Positions 52,301-60,037 of a stretch of 64,000 nt of DNA are shown here, piece after piece; position 1 is the first letter of the stretch; each line of letters starts with the position of its first letter. A program made the position numbers and the translations under genes. This DNA comes from an uncultured Acidimicrobiales bacterium (GTDB lineage Bacteria > Actinomycetota > Acidimicrobiia > Acidimicrobiales > SZUA-35). The notes beneath the pieces were generated by a model. The model did no database searches. It saw nothing but the letters and a program-made list of their open reading frames with translations, and was not told the origin of the DNA. The stretch lies in NCBI GenBank assembly GCA_937922045.1, contig CAKZXA010000076.1, positions 1 to 64,000 on the forward strand, in the 5' to 3' direction.

Positions 52301-55300
52301 ATCGCGCCGCCATGCGATCCGAGATCGTTGCCAGTGGAATGATGGATCGGGAACTGGGCATCGATTTCACCGCCGTGGCCCGAGCATGGGGTGAACTATC
52401 AGCCAGCTGGGCGATGTGGAACGTCCTTGCCCCGATCGACGATGTGAGGGGAGCCATCGCCGACGAAGATCGGGTGCACCTCGCCATCATCAACACGCCC
52501 AACGACTCGATCATCGGCGGCGAGAGCGAAGCCTGTGAACGAGTGATCGAGTCGCTCGGTCGGCGCCGATGCCGTCTCGTGTCGTACAACCTTGCCTGCC
52601 ACGTACCCGAGGTTCGCCACGGCTTCCATCAACCCTGGCTCGACGTTCACACCCGCACCGTCACCCCAATGCCCGGCATTCGGCACTACTCCAACGGCAC
52701 GAACGGTGCCTACAACGTAAGCACAAGGGCCTGCGCCGAAGCCATCACCCACCAGGCGGAAAACACCGTCAACTTCCCGGCTACGATCGAAGCCGCCTAT
52801 GCCGACGGTGTCCGCATCTTCGTCGAACACGGCCCAGCTGGGGCCTGCACGAACTTCATCGCTGAGATCCTCGGGGATCGTGACCACCTGGCTATCCAGC
52901 TCGACCGACGCGACAAGAACCTCGAACAGATCTTCGAGGTGGCTGCGGCTCTGGTCGCGGCTGGGGTTGAGGTAGACCACCAGGCTCTGAGCGCCCGGCT
53001 GACCAGAGCGCGCCCAACCGAGCGCACCCCCGCTGAGCTCACCACGAACCGCTCCCGAACGTTCGCCGCACATCCAGAACCCGCGACCCTTCCGCCTCGT
53101 AACGATCAGATTGCGAGTCCCTGCACCGTGCCGTCGACAGATACACCTCCGACAGACACGCCGCGTCAGCGAATGGCCCCGGCACCATGGCTACCTCCGG
53201 TTGGAACAGCCGAAACCGGTGCTCCGTTGGCACAAGTGCTAAACGCTCATTCCTCTGACGCCAACCCAGATCACCTGGCCCAACAAATCCATGCGAATTT
53301 CATGGAGATGGTGGCGCTCCACGACGGCTTCATCCAGCAACGAGCAGTCCTCCATAACCAGTTCCTCGACGGGCAGTTCGCTGAAGCTCACGCCTTGTCG
53401 GCTACCGAGTCGGCCACTATCCCTGCACCGCCTCCGGACGAGCAGGCCGCCGGAGAACCAAACGCTGGCCCTGGCAACGTCCACTGGGACAAGCGACAGT
53501 TGGAGATCCACTCCTCCGGTACCATCTCGGAGCTGTTCGGCCCGCTTTTCGAGCCCCAGGACGGACGGGTCATTCAGTGTCGTATGCCGGAGCCGCCGTT
53601 GCTCCTCGCTGATCGCGTCGTCGGCATCGACGCCACCCCAGGCGTGTTGGGCACCGGCACCATCTGGACCGAAACCGACGTCGTCGCCGATGCCTGGTAT
53701 CTCAACGACGGCTACATGCCGACGGGCTTCATGATCGAATCGGGCCAGGCCGACCTGATGCTGATTAGCTACATGGGCATCGATCTGATCAGCGGCGACG
53801 ACCGGGCCTACCGCCTGCTCGGCTGCACGCTCACCTACCACGGCGATCTGCCCACCGCAGGCGACACCCTCGAGTACGAGATCCGGATCACCGGCCACGC
53901 GAAACACGGTGATGTTCGGTTGTTCTTCTTCGAGTACGACTGCCTCGTCGATGGCCAACCCCGTCTCACCGTTCGAGACGCCCAGGCCGGTTTCTTCAAC
54001 CGCCAGGAACTCGCCGACGCTCTCGGCGTCTTGTGGACACCCGAGGCAGCCGCGGGCGAGCTCGATCCGGATGCGCGGGTCGATCCCCCGGCAATTCCGA
54101 GCACCAAGTCCGCCTTCTCCGAGACCGAAGTGATCGCCTTCAGCGAAGGTCGTATCGTCGACTGCTTCGGGCCAGCCTTCGCGTGGGCTCATACCCACAC
54201 CCGCACACCCAAGATCCAGTCTGGCGACCAGCTGTTCATCGATGAGATAACGACCTTCGACCCGACAGGCGGGCCGTGGGGGCGCGGCTTCATGCGATGT
54301 GAGACCAGCATCGCCGATGACGCCTGGTTCTTTGATGGACACTTCAAGAACGACCCGTGCATGCCCGGCAACTTCATGGTGGAGGCCTGTATCGAAGCAC
54401 TGTCCTTCTACCTCGCGGCCATGGGCTTCACCATGAAGCTCGACGGGTGGCGCTTCCAGCCGCTGCCTGGGCAACCGTTCGAACTCAAATGTCGCGGGGA
54501 GATCAACCCTCGAACCGACCGTGTCGTGTACGAAGTCAATGTCGAGGAGGTCTGGAACGGCCCGCACCCGACGGTGATCGCCGATGTCGTTGGGTTCGTC
54601 GACGGCCACGCTGCCTTCCACGCCCACCGGATTGGCGTGGAGCTCACACCAAGCTGGCCGCTAACCTCGATGGCTGAACTCTACGAGGGCGTCGTTGAGC
54701 CGGTGAATGTTGCCACCGACAGCGAAGGCTTCGCTTTCGATTGGAAGGCAATGATCTCCTGTGCTTGGGGGCGACCTTCGGAAGCCTTCGGCTCGATGTA
54801 TTCGATGTTCGACGGCACCCGCCGGTCGCCCCGACTTCCCGGACCGCCCTATCACTTCATTAGCCGGGTCACGCAGATCGAGGGTGACCTCGATGTCTGC
54901 ACCGCCGGCATGAAGATCGTCTGCGAGTACGACATCCCTGACGACGCCTGGTACTTCGATGAGAACGGGGCGGAGACGATGCCGTTCGCCGTGTTACTTG
55001 AGGCTGCGCTCCAGCCATGTGGCTGGGTGGCCTCGGCCGTCGGGTCGGCAACGGCGATCGATGACGACATGCTGTTCCGCAATCTCGACGGCACCGGCAC
55101 CGTCACCGGCGAGCTCACCCGCACCGACGGCACCCTGACTACCCAGGTCGAACTCACCGGTGTCTCTCGCGCCGGGGGCATGGTCATCGAGGAGTTCGCC
55201 GTTGAGTGTTTTCTCGGCGACCGGTCGGTCTACACGATGACGACGGTCTTCGGCTTCTTCCCGCCGGAGGCGTTCGACAACCAGGTCGGCCTGCCCGTAC

Positions 55301-57606
55301 CCGACGAACATCGCATGCCGCTGGAATTGGCGGCGCCACCGATGGTCAACCTCACCGATCGCCCAGACATGTTCTTCGCCGGGTCGGCCTGCCTCGCCGA
55401 GCCGATGTTGTTGATGATCGATAGGGCCACCCACGTGCGATCGGCAGGCCGGGCCGGCCTCGGCCTCGTGCGCGGCGAGAAGGACGTGGATGTCACCGAG
55501 TGGTTCTTCAAGGCTCACTTCTTCCAAGACCCGGTGCAGCCCGGTTCGCTCGGGGTGGAGGCACTCCTGCAGTTGCTGCAGTTCTTCATGCTCGACACCG
55601 ACATGGACCGCGGCCTCGACAACCCCTACTTCGAGCCACTCATGATCGACGCCCCCCTCACATGGAAATACCGCGGGCAGGTCACGCCAAAGAACGCTCT
55701 CATCACGAGTGTGATGGAGATCATCGAGGTCGGGAGTGACGAACGCGGGGCTTTCGTCATCGGCACTGGCTCGCTCTGGTGCGACGGCATCCGTATTTAT
55801 GAAGTGCAGAACATGGGCATGCGGATCGTCAGCAGCACCGGCTCGCCCTCGACCGCCACAGAAATCGGCCTACCAGCGGCGCGGGCTGCGATGCACGAGT
55901 ACTGGACCGAGCGCCGCGGCACGCCTGAGACCTGGCTCGGCGACGATCTTCTCGATGGCATGCTCGATCGCTATGTGGGACGGATCATCACCGAACGTCC
56001 TGACACGCTTCAGCGATTGCAGGGACGACCGGCGATCTTCCTGGCTAACCATCAGGTTCAGATCGAATCGCTTCTCATCTCCAACCTGTTACCAGCGCTG
56101 ACCGGTGTCGCCATGACCACGGTCGCGCATGCCAAACATGAGCGCCGCTGGATCGGTGAGATGATCCGGTCGCTCGAGGCCTATCCAGGCGCGCTCACCG
56201 TCGACCAAATCGCCTACTTCGATCAGAACGACCCTGGCTCCATGTTCGAGCTAATCGACGGTCTACGACGCAGGTTGCAGGCGGGCCGACACTCGTTCTT
56301 CGTCCACACCGACGGCACACGTTCTCAGAGTTGCCGCCAAGCTACCGCACGATGCAGTTCGGTCTTCCTCGACATGGCGCTCGAGTTAGATCTGCCGATC
56401 GTGCCGGTTCGTTTCACCGGTGGACTCCCCGTCAAACCAATCTCCGGCAAGGCTGAATTCCCCCACGGACACGCCGCCCAGGACTACTGGATTGGCGAGC
56501 CCATCGAAGCCGACCTACTCCGGTCCATGCCGCTTCGAGACCGCGTCGAACACGTGGTTTCAGCGATCAACCTGCTCAGCGGCTCCAACCGCGTCGAACG
56601 GCCCAACGCTCCTGATCCAGCCTTCGCCGCGAGGGTCGCCGACTCCCAATGGCGGACAAACGTCAACGAGGTCTATGCGGCGGCGTGGCACATACTCACC
56701 GATCGCATAGCGCCGAGCGCAGAGACCGAACGACTTCGACGCTATGCCGCATCGAGGAACGAGACCGATGCGGCCTCGCTCGGGCCTTGGCTTCGCGAGG
56801 TAGCCGACCTGTTCCTGGGAACGCCTCGTAGTCTCATCGTGGTCAACCAAAACACCCACCCGCATCTCGCCGATCACGCAGTCAATGGAACCCCTGTCGT
56901 GCCCGTGGCCTACGCCATCGAATGGCTGGCCCGTGCCGCCCAGGAAGCCATCGGCGCAGACCAGGCGGTCGAACTACGCGATATACGGGTACTCAGCGGC
57001 GTTGTCGTCGACGGCTTCGGCGACGGTTCCGACCTTGAACTGCGAATCGAGACCCCGCCCGAACAGAGCCAAGCGCTTCGCCTCGACCTCGTTGATCGTA
57101 CCGGGCGGCGGCGCTACAGCTGTCGCGCGGTGCCCCTCGACAAGCGCCACGCTGCGGCGCCGACGATCCTCGGAGGACCAGCCAGCGAGCTGGCTTCGAT
57201 CTACCAGCCGGGTGGCGTCCTGTTTCATGGGCCAGCGTTCCAGGTGCTCCACGATGTTCGCTTGCACCGTGGCGCCGGTCTCACCGCATCGGTAGACGGT
57301 GTCATCGACCGCGAATGGCCGCAAGAAACCTGGGTGACAGATCCTGGCTTGATAGACGGCGCTCTACAGCTGGCTCTGTTGTGGAGCGAGGAGGTTATCG
57401 GCGGACCTTCGTTACCGACCTCGATCTCGGTCGTCCGCATCTTCGATCGGCCACGCCCTGGGGCGCTCAACGCCACCCTCGTGGGTCGAGGCGCCACCAC
57501 ATCAAAGGCCAGATCCGACATTGTCATGAGCGACTCTGACGGTACTGTCATAGCCGTTCTGGAAGGTGTGGAGACCCACGTGCTGCCTCAGCCCCATGGC
57601 ACCTGA
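49318..57606 (+). CDS. Giant Pfa-like synthase: KS-CLF-AT-four hotdog (DH)-acyltransferase-PKS DH
   Basis: A 2762-residue fusion of PfaB/PfaC-type modules. KS (1-445): Cys195 in LDAACASSLY, with ECHATGTVVGD and SNTGHLITAAG. CLF (about 465-840): KS fold lacking the active Cys (TVSSEEHSGLDAF, residues 627-637). AT (about 893-1240): GYSSGE with Ser980. Four FabA-like hotdogs (1424-2190); the second (His1675, GHFKNDPCMPG) and fourth (His2067, AHFFQDPVQPGSLG) keep the active His. PlsC-like acyltransferase (about 2200-2420): ANHQVQIES, His2245, a Glu in the NHx4D position, and HTDGTRSQS. C-terminal PKS-type DH (2510-2755): HAVNGTPVVP with His2520, and LIDGALQ with Asp2680. GTG 49318 follows GAGGG. 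The layout resembles myxobacterial Pfa3 with an added DH. Confidence 0.93.
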   Translation: MTSFPPIAIVGRACLLPGASNPDELWQAVVEGRDLVTRVPHDRWGIAPNDVLCEGPADSADRTWSDRGGYVQGFESLFDPEGFAISAEEIRSLDPVFQWTFHTARAALQDAGHADADPQRFGAVLGNLSFPSAGMAAFVEATTIARVAGYGPDALAAANVAPADPRNRFTSGLPALLLERALGLGGGAYALDAACASSLYAIKLACDRLHDGDADLMLAGAVNCADDLCIHLGFSALTAMSRTGQSRPFHADADGLVPAEGCAFVALRRLDDAMRDGDVIHGVIRSVGLSNDGRGRGMLVPSSDGQVRAMSAALRIARLEAVDVSLLECHATGTVVGDATEIRSSASVYEGCEGLPIGSLKSNTGHLITAAGVAGLIKVIEAMRHEVRPPTIHADEPIADLEASPFRLLTQAEPWDRSTIRDGVLRAGVSAFGFGGNNAHLLVEEPTPVGSPAAPPPVPPPMPGLGVPIAIVGIGVTAASAVGRQAFTETLLTNVSCLDENGVGTMPPVSLDLAVQKFPPNDLDKTLVQQLAMLQVTHEAVADTPTLRPASTGVYVGMGTDAEAARFGVRWRLATRGIAWGQSGEWIADARDHVGPVLDAPAVLGTMPNIVANRLNSQFDFAGPSFTVSSEEHSGLDAFRIATRALKARELDAAIVGAVDLSCEPIHRAAAASCLHDDRQTPGDAAVAIVLKRLDDAERDGDTIYALVPGGRHDEHGVRQDDRPDLTLGLSATATSIVKQFGHAHAASGLVHTAAAAILLHHRTGLGNVPLLASNPASGSGLPDGAGPRTIAVEVDAMEGVAARSLLLVEASRHPGPGRTNAPRLHIFSGADDAAVLRSLDAGDETNIGPARLVIVADGDDQLRQRTARARRHIEDGHPPGEGVRFQRQPLEGELAFVFTAAGAAYAGMGAQLLRAIPECADVVAESFPLGETASWVYGDPHYEPTPSDFLWGTSLLSSAHTHLTRQILALKPTAAIGYSSGESNSLFAFGIWSDRAAMRSEIVASGMMDRELGIDFTAVARAWGELSASWAMWNVLAPIDDVRGAIADEDRVHLAIINTPNDSIIGGESEACERVIESLGRRRCRLVSYNLACHVPEVRHGFHQPWLDVHTRTVTPMPGIRHYSNGTNGAYNVSTRACAEAITHQAENTVNFPATIEAAYADGVRIFVEHGPAGACTNFIAEILGDRDHLAIQLDRRDKNLEQIFEVAAALVAAGVEVDHQALSARLTRARPTERTPAELTTNRSRTFAAHPEPATLPPRNDQIASPCTVPSTDTPPTDTPRQRMAPAPWLPPVGTAETGAPLAQVLNAHSSDANPDHLAQQIHANFMEMVALHDGFIQQRAVLHNQFLDGQFAEAHALSATESATIPAPPPDEQAAGEPNAGPGNVHWDKRQLEIHSSGTISELFGPLFEPQDGRVIQCRMPEPPLLLADRVVGIDATPGVLGTGTIWTETDVVADAWYLNDGYMPTGFMIESGQADLMLISYMGIDLISGDDRAYRLLGCTLTYHGDLPTAGDTLEYEIRITGHAKHGDVRLFFFEYDCLVDGQPRLTVRDAQAGFFNRQELADALGVLWTPEAAAGELDPDARVDPPAIPSTKSAFSETEVIAFSEGRIVDCFGPAFAWAHTHTRTPKIQSGDQLFIDEITTFDPTGGPWGRGFMRCETSIADDAWFFDGHFKNDPCMPGNFMVEACIEALSFYLAAMGFTMKLDGWRFQPLPGQPFELKCRGEINPRTDRVVYEVNVEEVWNGPHPTVIADVVGFVDGHAAFHAHRIGVELTPSWPLTSMAELYEGVVEPVNVATDSEGFAFDWKAMISCAWGRPSEAFGSMYSMFDGTRRSPRLPGPPYHFISRVTQIEGDLDVCTAGMKIVCEYDIPDDAWYFDENGAETMPFAVLLEAALQPCGWVASAVGSATAIDDDMLFRNLDGTGTVTGELTRTDGTLTTQVELTGVSRAGGMVIEEFAVECFLGDRSVYTMTTVFGFFPPEAFDNQVGLPVPDEHRMPLELAAPPMVNLTDRPDMFFAGSACLAEPMLLMIDRATHVRSAGRAGLGLVRGEKDVDVTEWFFKAHFFQDPVQPGSLGVEALLQLLQFFMLDTDMDRGLDNPYFEPLMIDAPLTWKYRGQVTPKNALITSVMEIIEVGSDERGAFVIGTGSLWCDGIRIYEVQNMGMRIVSSTGSPSTATEIGLPAARAAMHEYWTERRGTPETWLGDDLLDGMLDRYVGRIITERPDTLQRLQGRPAIFLANHQVQIESLLISNLLPALTGVAMTTVAHAKHERRWIGEMIRSLEAYPGALTVDQIAYFDQNDPGSMFELIDGLRRRLQAGRHSFFVHTDGTRSQSCRQATARCSSVFLDMALELDLPIVPVRFTGGLPVKPISGKAEFPHGHAAQDYWIGEPIEADLLRSMPLRDRVEHVVSAINLLSGSNRVERPNAPDPAFAARVADSQWRTNVNEVYAAAWHILTDRIAPSAETERLRRYAASRNETDAASLGPWLREVADLFLGTPRSLIVVNQNTHPHLADHAVNGTPVVPVAYAIEWLARAAQEAIGADQAVELRDIRVLSGVVVDGFGDGSDLELRIETPPEQSQALRLDLVDRTGRRRYSCRAVPLDKRHAAAPTILGGPASELASIYQPGGVLFHGPAFQVLHDVRLHRGAGLTASVDGVIDREWPQETWVTDPGLIDGALQLALLWSEEVIGGPSLPTSISVVRIFDRPRPGALNATLVGRGATTSKARSDIVMSDSDGTVIAVLEGVETHVLPQPHGT

Positions 57607-58384
57607 GACACAACAGATTCTTCTCGACGATGAGTCGCTCCATGTCTGGACGGCGAACGTCGGCCAGGAAGCGCCCCCACCGGACAGCGAGGCGCTTGCT
57701 CTACTATCGGCTGACGAGCTCGCCCGGACTCGACGATTTCGCCGCCCCGAGGATCGGCTTCTTTTCAGCCAAGCCCACATCGCCGTCCGCCAAACGCTGT
57801 CTCGTTACGCCCCGATACCTCCGCAGGATTGGCGTTTCGAAGCTGGCGAGTACGGACGACCCGAGGTCGCCAACCTCGACGCACCCGAAGGACTTCGCTT
57901 CAACCTCTCACACACCCCGGGCATGCTGGCGATCGTCGTCAATCGGTCGTTCGATGCTGGTGTCGACACCGAGGGTATTGGGCGCGTTGGCGACCTCGCG
58001 GCGATGGCGCGAACGAGCTTCTCGGATGCTGAGCAGGTTGCACTCCTGGCCCTCCCTTCGGCGGAACAGCTGCGCCGTTTCACCCAGACATGGACGCTGA
58101 AAGAATCGTTCATAAAGGCCATGGGAACCGGCCTCACGACACCATTGCGGTCGTTCAGTTTCGACCTGTCGACACCGGGATCGATCGGCTTCGATTGTGC
58201 ACCCGCTCTTGATAGCAACCCATCGGCGTGGTCGTTCAGCCTCAACCAAACCTTGAGCGACCACGTGCTCGCAACGGCAAGTCGGCTCGGACCCGAGAAG
58301 GCGCCGACCATTGAGTACTTCTCGCTGCCCAGCCTCGTGGACTCAGGGGCGGTTCGCTCCGAAGACCAGCGTCGAACAGGCTGA
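57596..58384 (+). CDS. pfaE: Sfp-type 4'-phosphopantetheinyl transferase (PfaE-like)
   Basis: A 262-residue transferase that would move phosphopantetheine from CoA to Ser1201 of the PfaA-like ACP. Motifs: LRFNLSHTPGMLAIVV (P1/P2 region), GVDTEG (Mg-binding Asp/Glu), and FTQTWTLKESFIKAMGTGL (WxxKES). ATG 57596 overlaps the preceding stop by 11 bases, so it is translationally coupled to the synthase. This completes the pfa set. Its last 14 codons overlap, antisense, the tail of a thiolase remnant, so its 3' end was probably formed at a recombination junction. Confidence 0.9.
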   Translation: MAPETQQILLDDESLHVWTANVGQEAPPPDSEALALLSADELARTRRFRRPEDRLLFSQAHIAVRQTLSRYAPIPPQDWRFEAGEYGRPEVANLDAPEGLRFNLSHTPGMLAIVVNRSFDAGVDTEGIGRVGDLAAMARTSFSDAEQVALLALPSAEQLRRFTQTWTLKESFIKAMGTGLTTPLRSFSFDLSTPGSIGFDCAPALDSNPSAWSFSLNQTLSDHVLATASRLGPEKAPTIEYFSLPSLVDSGAVRSEDQRRTG

Positions 58385-58516
58385 CCAGAAGCCGCCCCAT
58401 CCATGACAGACCGCTATCTCAACGTCGTCAACCTGCGCCGGAGCCTCACCCCGCACCTGGCGGATCGACTCCAGCATGCAAAGCATGCCGTAGGCGCCGG
58501 TGTGGGCGTAGCTCAC
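58343..58516 (-). pseudogene. Truncated thiolase C-terminus
   Basis: From GTG 58514-58516 on the minus strand: SYAHTGAYGMLCMLESIRQV, then QVDDVEIAVCHGWGGFWSAC, ending FGANRP at TGA 58343-58345. This is the last quarter of an acetyl-CoA acetyltransferase/SCP-x-type thiolase (HTGAYGM, GGFWSA). The catalytic N-terminal region is absent; upstream is the acyl-CoA dehydrogenase stop. It overlaps the pfaE end by 42 bases. Confidence 0.8.
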
Positions 58517-58521
58517 CCTTG

Positions 58522-59865
58522 CTAGGAGTTGACCGCTAGCTCGTCGAGGTAGTCGCCATAGCGGGCCAAGGCGGCGTCACGCCGGGTTGGTATGTGGTCG
58601 ATCGATGGGTCTGAGGCCCGGTAGCGCTTGAGTACCTGACGGGCCACGGTGACTTTATGCACCTCGTCTGGTCCGTCATAGATCCGGGCCGCCCTGGCCG
58701 CGCGGTACATGGCTTCCAGCGGCAGGTCGGTGGTGTAGCCGAGAGATCCATGGATCTGTATTGCACGGTCGATCACGTCGTGGAGTACCTTGGCCCCCCA
58801 GAATTTGATGACGGCGATCTCCAGCCTTGCATCACTGTAGGTCCCGCCCGCCTCGTGCAACTTGTCCATCTTCCAGGCCGCTTGCAGGGTGAGAAGGCGG
58901 GCAGCCTCCCGATCGGCGTATGACTGGGCGATCCAGTCTTGGATCATCTGCTTGTCGGCCAGAATCGAACCCTTGGTGTACCGGGTTAGCGCCCGCTCGC
59001 AGAGCAGATCAAAGGCACGACTTGACTGACCGAGCCAGCGCATCGCGTGGTGAATCCGGCCAGGCCCGAGCCGCTTTTGAGCCAGGGCGAAACCCTGCCC
59101 GATGCCTGCTTCGCCGCCGACGACGTTATCGAACGGCACGCGCACCTCGTCGTAGATGATCTCGGCGTGGCCACCAGGCTCGCCGGTCTTGTGATCGGGC
59201 TCACCCATCGTTGGGATGTCACGCAGGATATTGACACCTGGGGTGGAGGTTGGAACCACAATCATCGAAAAGGCGCTGTACGGCGATGCCTCCTCGTCAA
59301 GGTTGGTCTTGACCATCACGATCAGGATGTCGGAAACCGACGCGTTCGATGAGAACCACTTGTGGCCACTTATAACCCACTCGTCGCCGTCACGCACCGC
59401 CTGGGTGGTGAGCAGCGTTGGATCGGCGCCCGCTCCCGGTTCGGTCATGGAGAAACAGGATCGGATCTCCTGAGCCAGGAGTGGCTCCATCCACTTCTTC
59501 TTCTGTTCTTCGGTGCCGCCGAGCGAAAGCAGTTCGGCATTGCCCGAGTCTGGCGCATTGTTGCCAAAGATCCGCGGCGCCAGCGGCGACTGACCCAGGA
59601 TCTCGTGCATCAACCCCAGCTTGACCTGACCGAAGCCGCCCCCTCCAAGTTCCGGCGGTAGGTGCGAGGCCCACAGCCCTTGGTCCTTGACCTGTTGTTT
59701 GAGCGGCTCGGTGATCGTGGCGTAGACGGCCCGACCCTCCTCACTACGAAACTCAGAGGCCAGCGTTTCCAGAGGGAAGACCTCCTCCTTGACGAAGTCG
59801 CGCATCCACGCCAACTTGGCCTCGAATTCAGGTTCTGTCTCAAAATCCCATGCCACTGTTTTCAC
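58522..59865 (-). CDS. Acyl-CoA dehydrogenase family protein (ACAD10/11-like)
   Basis: A 447-residue FAD enzyme that introduces a trans-2 double bond into an acyl-CoA. Evidence: LPPELGGGGFGQVKLGLMHE, RSCFSMTEPGAGADPTLL (flavin), GHKWFSSNASVSDILIVM, RIHHAMRWLGQSSRAF, AIQIHGSLGYTTDLPLE and YDGPDEVHKV. The last region is where the ACAD catalytic Glu/Asp lies. The start is set at GTG 59863-59865 (MKTVAWDF); an in-frame TTG at 59898 is weaker. It heads a minus-strand unit that once continued into a thiolase, now only a remnant, so it was likely a beta-oxidation operon. Confidence 0.9.
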   Translation of the reverse strand: MKTVAWDFETEPEFEAKLAWMRDFVKEEVFPLETLASEFRSEEGRAVYATITEPLKQQVKDQGLWASHLPPELGGGGFGQVKLGLMHEILGQSPLAPRIFGNNAPDSGNAELLSLGGTEEQKKKWMEPLLAQEIRSCFSMTEPGAGADPTLLTTQAVRDGDEWVISGHKWFSSNASVSDILIVMVKTNLDEEASPYSAFSMIVVPTSTPGVNILRDIPTMGEPDHKTGEPGGHAEIIYDEVRVPFDNVVGGEAGIGQGFALAQKRLGPGRIHHAMRWLGQSSRAFDLLCERALTRYTKGSILADKQMIQDWIAQSYADREAARLLTLQAAWKMDKLHEAGGTYSDARLEIAVIKFWGAKVLHDVIDRAIQIHGSLGYTTDLPLEAMYRAARAARIYDGPDEVHKVTVARQVLKRYRASDPSIDHIPTRRDAALARYGDYLDELAVNS

Positions 59866-59933
59866 ACTCTCAGGTTGCGTTCCAGGTCGTGTCCCCAACC
59901 TAGTCGTGAGTTTCAGCTGAAGAAATTTGGCAC

Positions 59934-59963
59934 CTGTATTTCAAACGACTGTATTTCAAACGA
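59934..59963. repeat. Two-copy 15-bp tandem repeat
   Basis: CTGTATTTCAAACGA occurs twice in tandem (59934-59948, 59949-59963). It lies between the acyl-CoA dehydrogenase and FAD-oxidoreductase genes, near their divergent promoters. Confidence 0.8.
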
Positions 59964-60037
59964 CGCTCCAGCGAGAATCGCTTTCAGTGACGACCGTTAA
60001 GGTACGCCGCAAGATCCGGCTCGCGTTAGTATCAAGC

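Noticed and set aside
53239-54627. 462-codon minus-strand ORF
   Set aside because: Antisense of the hotdog domains of the giant synthase; no protein family recognised.
58403-58525. 40-codon plus-strand ORF after pfaE
   Set aside because: The opposite strand reads as a thiolase C-terminus, which explains the open frame better.
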